This document shows, in pieces, positions 6,265 to 10,288 of a stretch of DNA of 10,288 nucleotides (positions within the stretch are counted from its first letter, which is position 1; each line of letters opens with the position of its first letter). The DNA is taken from the NCBI GenBank assembly GCA_047921075.1, contig JBLRWS010000081.1, positions 1-10,288 on the forward strand. The letters run 5' to 3'. The notes below the pieces were generated by a model, which searched no databases, was not told the DNA's origin, and worked only from the letters and a program-made list of their open reading frames with translations. A program made the translations under genes and the position numbers. Source of the DNA: JBLRWS01 sp047921075. GTDB taxonomy: Bacteria; Bacteroidota; Rhodothermia; Balneolales; Balneolaceae.

Positions 6265-6717
6265 ATGTCAGAAATCCAGTATACCGAAAGCGCTGCATCC
6301 AGCCGTGTGCAACAGGTAGCCGTTAAATACCGGGTGCATGAAGAGAATGCATTTACTCTTATTAACCGTGCGCAAAACGGGCTTCCGGTATCCGCTTTTC
6401 ACGATCTCATCGGCATATCCGGCTTGTCCAACGAAGAGCTTGCCGGTCTCCTCGATCTCTCCTACAAAACGATACAGCGCTATCAGAAAGATGGGAAAAA
6501 GCTGAGTGCCTTAAACAGCGAGCAGCTTCTGAAAATGATCGTCCTCTGGCAAAAAGCGGAAGAGGTTTTCGGAGATCTTGCGTCCTTCACACGCTGGCTT
6601 CGCAAACCTGCGGTGGGGCTCGGAAACCGGGTTCCCATGCCCTTTCTGCAAACCTCCGGAGGCATCGATCTCATCCGCGAAGAGCTGCTCCGCATCGAGC
6701 ATGGCGCGCTGGCTTAA
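6265..6717 (+). CDS. Xre/MbcA/ParS-family antitoxin of a RES toxin-antitoxin system
   Basis: This 150-residue cytoplasmic protein is the antitoxin of the module. An Xre-like helix-turn-helix domain lies at about 37-92, with the recognition-helix stretch LAGLLDLSYKTIQRYQK (59-75). The C-terminal toxin-binding ParS/MbcA (DUF2384-like) domain lies at about 93-148 and contains AEEVFGDLASFTRWLRKPA and a final helix IDLIREELLRIEHG. Length and domain order match characterised Xre antitoxins of Xre-RES pairs. In this family the antitoxin neutralises the NAD-degrading RES toxin by covering its active site and, in complex, represses the operon. It sits directly upstream of the RES gene, with only 6 bases between them, and 93 bases after the hydrolase. 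The first 20 or so residues are likely flexible. An ATG at 6265 is used; no strong ribosome binding site is seen. Confidence 0.92.
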   Translation: MSEIQYTESAASSRVQQVAVKYRVHEENAFTLINRAQNGLPVSAFHDLIGISGLSNEELAGLLDLSYKTIQRYQKDGKKLSALNSEQLLKMIVLWQKAEEVFGDLASFTRWLRKPAVGLGNRVPMPFLQTSGGIDLIREELLRIEHGALA

Positions 6718-6723
6718 GCAGCT

Positions 6724-7167
6724 ATGAACGTCTACCGGATCACGACGGCTAAATGGGCAGATAACCTTGCGGGATCGGGCTATCCGGCCCGGTGGAATTC
6801 GAAAGGTGTATACATGGCCTATACGGCATCGAGCCGCGCACTGGCCTGTCTGGAAAATTTGGTGCACCGATCGGGCGAAGGGCTTCATAACCGGTTCCGG
6901 ATTGTTGAGATAGAGATCCCTGACCTGGTATCCATCCAAAAAATACGTGCCGATTCACTTCCTGAAGGGTGGTACAAAACGGGCCACTACCCCACATGCC
7001 GGCACATTGGTGACCGATGGATTGAGGGGGGAACGAGCTTGCTTCTGGAAGTCCCCTCCTCCATCATTCAAGAGGAGACCAACGTACTGATCAACCCGCG
7101 CCATCCGGAATTCAGTGAGGTGAAGATTGCCGACATCAGGAAATTTCGGTTTGACGAACGGTTGTAG
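6724..7167 (+). CDS. RES-domain toxin (predicted NAD+-degrading)
   Basis: This 147-residue protein is a RES domain across its whole length. The family is named for conserved Arg, Glu and Ser residues. Here they appear as Arg23 in GYPARWNSKGVYMAYTASS, Tyr33 in the same stretch, Glu44 in ACLENLVH and Ser112 in LEVPSSIIQEETN, followed by the typical LINPRHPEF (122-130). The Arg-Tyr-Glu spacing (10 and 11) matches what I recall for characterised members. Family members deplete intracellular NAD+, arresting growth unless bound by their Xre antitoxin. All recognised active-site residues are present, so the toxin is predicted active. It follows the antitoxin by 6 bases and is probably translationally coupled. 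It ends 129 bases before the convergent ATPase gene. Confidence 0.93.
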   Translation: MNVYRITTAKWADNLAGSGYPARWNSKGVYMAYTASSRALACLENLVHRSGEGLHNRFRIVEIEIPDLVSIQKIRADSLPEGWYKTGHYPTCRHIGDRWIEGGTSLLLEVPSSIIQEETNVLINPRHPEFSEVKIADIRKFRFDERL

Positions 7168-7296
7168 TGTTTCTACTGCCTACCCGTTTATCCGTTTTCT
7201 TCACGGTGAGAAGCGAAGCAATTAGCAGATGATATTGATCGGCGATGGCGGACTGTGACTGATTTGTCAGGGCGGCGTGCAGTGTCGTGGTTGAGG

Positions 7297-10017
7297 TCAC
7301 TCAGTAGAATCCCGTTCACGATTACGGGCCGCTCGGCCAAACAGGTATTTTTCCAGTTCTACAATAACGAATACGCCCACTCCCCCGGCCAGCGGAAAGA
7401 GCCAGTATCCGGCTGCCATCCCCGCCGTACCAAACCACTCATTCATAAAGGGAGCGTAGGTAAACAGCAGCTGAAAAACGATGAGTACACCGGCGGCCAC
7501 AAAAGCATATCGGTTCGCAAAAAATCCACGGCCAATAGAGGGGCGGTGCATGTTGCGGCAGTTGAACAGATAGAAGAGCTGCCCGGCTACAAGTGTGTTC
7601 ACAGCTACGGTTCGGGCACTTTCAACCTCATAGCCACCGGTTCTCAGATAGTAGTAAAGAGTGAGTGTAACACCCCCGATTAAGACCGACACAAACAGTA
7701 CCCGCCACACGAGGTAGCGGTCCAGAATTGGGACTTCGGGATTACGAGGCAGCCGCTGCATCACCCCCGCCTCGGCCGGTTCAAACGAGAGCGCCAGGGC
7801 CAGCGTAACTGCCGTGATCATATTCACCCACAGGATTTGAACAGGGGTAATCGGCATCACCAGCCCCATCAGCAGCGCAGCTACAATCACCAGCGATTCC
7901 GCGCCGTTGGTGGGCAGAATAAAGAGAATGGCCTTGCGGAGGTTGTCGTAAATGCGCCGCCCTTCTTCCACGGCGTTGGCGATGGAAGCGAAATTATCAT
8001 CCGCCAGCACCATCTCCGCGGCCTCTTTGGTCACCTCGGTACCTTTTATTCCCATAGCAATCCCAACATCGGCCCGTTTCAACGCCGGTGCATCGTTCAC
8101 ACCGTCGCCGGTCATCGCACAGATCATCCCCTCCTGTTGCAGCGCTTTTACGAGACGCAGTTTATGCTCCGGGCTGGTTCGGGCAAACACATCGTACTCG
8201 CGTGCCGCTTCGCGAAGTTCATCATCGTTCATCGCTTCCAGTTCTGTTCCGGAGATGGCCCGATTTTTCCGGCCGATGCCCAGTTGTTGGCCGATTGCCA
8301 GTGCGGTTACAGCGTGATCGCCCGTGATCATGATCACCCGAATACCGGCCTCATGACAACGCTGAATGGACTCAATCGCCTCCTCGCGTGGTGGATCGAT
8401 CATGCCCACCACCCCAACAAATACCATTCCTTCGGCAACATCCTCATGATCAATCCGGCCGGTATGGTCATCCACCTGTTTGATGGCAGCCGCAAGCAGC
8501 CGGTATCCTTTCCCGGCCAGTTCATCCATCTGCTCTTTCCAGTATTCGGCATCCAGCTCCGTGATTCCTTCGTCGCTCTGCTGATGGCTGCAGAGTTCCA
8601 GCAACCGTTCGGGAGCGCCTTTCAGGTATACCAGGCACCCCTCCCCGGTTTGGTTCAGGGTGGCCATATATTGATGATCCGATTCAAACGGAATATGGTC
8701 GATCCGCTCCGGGTCAAAATCATCCAAACCCGCTTTGTGGGCCAGTGTGAGCAGCGCCCCCTCGGTGGGATCCCCATCCATGCTCCACTCGTTACCGGTT
8801 GTTCTAAGTGTCGCATCGTTGCACGCTTTCCCGGTACGGATTATGGCTGTCAACAGGGGGTCGGATTCAGGTGTTACCACCTCATTTTGATACAGAATAG
8901 CCCCTTTTGGCGCATATCCGCTCCCTTCCACGCTGTAGTGTTTGGATGCGGTTAAAATGGCTTTCACGGTCATCTCATTTTTGGTAAGCGTACCGGTTTT
9001 ATCGGAACAGATGGCGGCCACAGAGCCGAGTGTTTCTACCGAGGGAAGTTTTCGGATGATGGCATTTCGGCGCGCCATCGCCTGCACCCCAACCGCCAGC
9101 GTGATGGTCATGATAGCCGGCAGCCCCTCCGGAATAGCGGCTACAGCAAGGCTGATGACCGCCATAAAGAGCTCATCCATCGCGTAGTCGCGAAAAAAAT
9201 ACCCGATCGCAAAAAACAAGGCGGTCGCGATCACGATGATCCCGGAGAGAGCCTTTCCAAATTGGTTCACCTGTCTAATAAGCGGTGTGGTGAGCTCATC
9301 CACGTCGCTCATCATGCGGTTGATTTTTCCAAGCTCTGTTTCAGCCCCTGTTTCTACCACCACGGCGCGGGCTCGCCCGTATACCACCGAGGTGCCGGAA
9401 AAAGCCATACAGGTTTGATCGCCGGGAACGGCATTCTCATCCACGGGTTTGATGGTTTTTTCCACGGCGACCGACTCCCCGGTCAGGGCCGACTCTTCCA
9501 CACGCAGATTTCGCACATCAATCAGACGCACATCCGCCGGTACTTTGTCGCCCGACTCCAAAAAGACCAGATCACCCGGCACCAGCTCTTCCGCGTTGAT
9601 GCGCGTGCGGGAGCCGTCTCGAAGAGCGAGCGCCTCGAGCGACAGCATATTTCGAATGCCTTCCAGCGCTTTCTCGGCCCGCCCCTCCTGAATAAATCCG
9701 ATCACCGCGTTGATGAAAATAACAGCAACGATTACCCAGGTATCAATCCAATGGCCAAGCAGAGCAGTGATTACGGCCGCAACCATCAACACGTAGATCA
9801 ACACATCGTGAAAGTGGCGCAGAAACCGAATCAGTACCGGGGTCTTTTCTCCTTTTGGGAGTTTGTTCGGGCCATACTGATCCAGGCGCTTTTCGGCCTC
9901 CTCACGGCTCAATCCATCAGGTGACGATGAGAGACGATCGAGCACATCGCCTGCCGGTTTGTGATGCCATGGGGTAGCGTTGACGGGAAGAGGCTCTTTT
10001 TGATGTTCAGGCATCAT
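7297..10017 (-). CDS. P2-type cation-transporting P-type ATPase (Ca2+-ATPase-like, substrate uncertain)
   Basis: This 906-residue inner-membrane ion pump is driven by ATP through an aspartyl-phosphate. An N-terminal cation-ATPase domain covers about 15-75 and membrane helices 1-2 lie at about 72-112. The actuator loop has TGES (179-182). Helix 4 has PEGLP (296-300). The phosphorylation site is Asp339 in SDKTGT, nucleotide binding is at KGAPE (466-470), and the hinge is TGDGVNDAP (636-644). Six C-terminal helices run from about 693 to 893. All catalytic motifs are intact and the length is normal for the Ca2+/Na+,K+ class. Compared with SERCA, helix 4 Glu297, helix 5 Asn704/Glu707 and helix 6 Asn732/Thr735 are kept. 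The aspartate that follows threonine in helix 6 is Ala736, so Ca2+ as substrate is doubtful. It starts with two tandem ATGs (10017 or 10014); no clear Shine-Dalgarno separates them. Confidence 0.94.
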   Translation of the reverse strand: MMPEHQKEPLPVNATPWHHKPAGDVLDRLSSSPDGLSREEAEKRLDQYGPNKLPKGEKTPVLIRFLRHFHDVLIYVLMVAAVITALLGHWIDTWVIVAVIFINAVIGFIQEGRAEKALEGIRNMLSLEALALRDGSRTRINAEELVPGDLVFLESGDKVPADVRLIDVRNLRVEESALTGESVAVEKTIKPVDENAVPGDQTCMAFSGTSVVYGRARAVVVETGAETELGKINRMMSDVDELTTPLIRQVNQFGKALSGIIVIATALFFAIGYFFRDYAMDELFMAVISLAVAAIPEGLPAIMTITLAVGVQAMARRNAIIRKLPSVETLGSVAAICSDKTGTLTKNEMTVKAILTASKHYSVEGSGYAPKGAILYQNEVVTPESDPLLTAIIRTGKACNDATLRTTGNEWSMDGDPTEGALLTLAHKAGLDDFDPERIDHIPFESDHQYMATLNQTGEGCLVYLKGAPERLLELCSHQQSDEGITELDAEYWKEQMDELAGKGYRLLAAAIKQVDDHTGRIDHEDVAEGMVFVGVVGMIDPPREEAIESIQRCHEAGIRVIMITGDHAVTALAIGQQLGIGRKNRAISGTELEAMNDDELREAAREYDVFARTSPEHKLRLVKALQQEGMICAMTGDGVNDAPALKRADVGIAMGIKGTEVTKEAAEMVLADDNFASIANAVEEGRRIYDNLRKAILFILPTNGAESLVIVAALLMGLVMPITPVQILWVNMITAVTLALALSFEPAEAGVMQRLPRNPEVPILDRYLVWRVLFVSVLIGGVTLTLYYYLRTGGYEVESARTVAVNTLVAGQLFYLFNCRNMHRPSIGRGFFANRYAFVAAGVLIVFQLLFTYAPFMNEWFGTAGMAAGYWLFPLAGGVGVFVIVELEKYLFGRAARNRERDSTE

Positions 10018-10234
10018 GATGAAAGGGGAATGGGTTGCCGGTTCGTTTCCCTTAAAATACGCACAATTTGCTCTTCAGGCTTGTGAAGTCATACCGTGGA
10101 GCCTGTATTCTTTATCACCATCCGTTTCTTGATGTGCACTACAGAAGGGTACGCTCCGGGCAGAACGTGGCTTGCCTTCTGCGTCACTTGGCAGTTTATG
10201 CCGGGGAAGCCGATGAAAACCAATAGCCAGGTAG
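10018..10234. other. Intergenic region between receptor end and P-type ATPase
   Basis: These 217 bases show no credible ORF. Inverted repeats are present: CAGGCT (10076-10081) with AGCCTG (10100-10105), and GCAGAA (10160-10165) with TTCTGC (10177-10182). The second shares its right arm with another possible stem, CAGAAGG (10142-10148) with CCTTCTG (10175-10181). One of these may end the upstream receptor transcript, but none has a clear U-tract. No confident ATPase promoter was found. Confidence 0.35.
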
Positions 10235-10288
10235 TTAAAACTCCCACCGCAGCATCGCGTTTACGTTCCGGCCGGGCATCGGGGCATC
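10235..10288 (-). CDS. C-terminal end of an outer-membrane beta-barrel receptor (partial, TonB-dependent receptor-like)
   Basis: Only the last 17 codons and the TAA stop are inside the window, reading DAPMPGRNVNAMLRWEF. A 'P-x-P-G-R' turn leading into a final amphipathic strand with a terminal phenylalanine is the standard ending of TonB-dependent receptors in Bacteroidota and Proteobacteria, where the last aromatic residue serves as the outer-membrane assembly signal. The gene body lies to the right of the window. It is on the same strand as the ATPase, ending 217 bases upstream of it, so it could feed transcription into it. The short length limits certainty and other beta-barrel families end similarly. 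Confidence 0.6.
   Translation of the reverse strand, partial: DAPMPGRNVNAMLRWEF

Noticed and set aside
7837..8955. Long plus-strand open frame (372 codons) opposite the P-type ATPase
   Set aside because: It lies entirely antisense to a full-length, motif-complete ATPase, and its translation is low-complexity, His/Arg-rich and without recognisable domains. It is a codon-bias shadow.
9262..9924. Plus-strand open frame (220 codons) opposite the 5' part of the ATPase
   Set aside because: It is antisense to the actuator and early membrane segments of the ATPase, with no signature of a real protein.
1..10288. CRISPR arrays, tRNA or rRNA genes, insertion sequences and phage genes
   Set aside because: Reading both strands showed no regular spaced repeats, no cloverleaf or rRNA signature, and no transposase, integrase or phage structural motifs.

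Overview
The window looks like an ordinary stretch of chromosome from a Gram-negative bacterium of the Bacteroidota/Balneolota/Rhodothermota side of the tree. Two TonB-dependent receptors show an outer membrane. Several leaders carry TTG-N17-TAnnTTTG-like promoters, which are typical of Bacteroidota, and most starts have weak or no Shine-Dalgarno sequence. Base composition looks even throughout (roughly half G+C by eye). The lineage is an inference, not a measurement.

Layout, left to right. 1-365 (-) is the 5' part of a small four-helix membrane protein of unknown function, cut by the window edge. 506-1921 (-) is a one-chain iron-sulfur L-serine dehydratase. 1976-2446 (-) is a secreted NTF2-like/SnoaL-like protein, best started at a TTG codon and probably co-transcribed with the dehydratase. 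2693-4597 (-) is a BtuB-like TonB-dependent receptor ending at a strong hairpin. Its leader holds a clear cobalamin riboswitch (about 4745-4920) behind a TTGACA-N17-TACCAT promoter. 5146-6171 (+) is a membrane-anchored alpha/beta hydrolase transcribed divergently from the receptor, with a perfect hairpin in its leader. 6265-7167 (+) is a two-gene Xre/MbcA/ParS antitoxin - RES toxin operon with a palindromic operator candidate in its promoter. 7297-10017 (-), convergent with the toxin, is a full-length P2-type cation-transporting ATPase. 10235-10288 (-) is the last 17 codons of another outer-membrane beta-barrel receptor.

How the genes work together: the riboswitch and receptor form a B12-sensing uptake unit. 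The Xre-RES pair is a self-contained autoregulated toxin-antitoxin module. The other genes look like independent housekeeping or accessory functions, and no multi-gene pathway is evident.

I found no CRISPR array, tRNA, rRNA, insertion sequence or phage gene, and no convincing undescribed system. The most checkable oddities are an 8-nt segment in the receptor leader complementary to the riboswitch B12 box, the loss of a conserved transmembrane-6 aspartate in the P-type ATPase, the palindrome in the toxin-antitoxin promoter, and the leader hairpin of the hydrolase.
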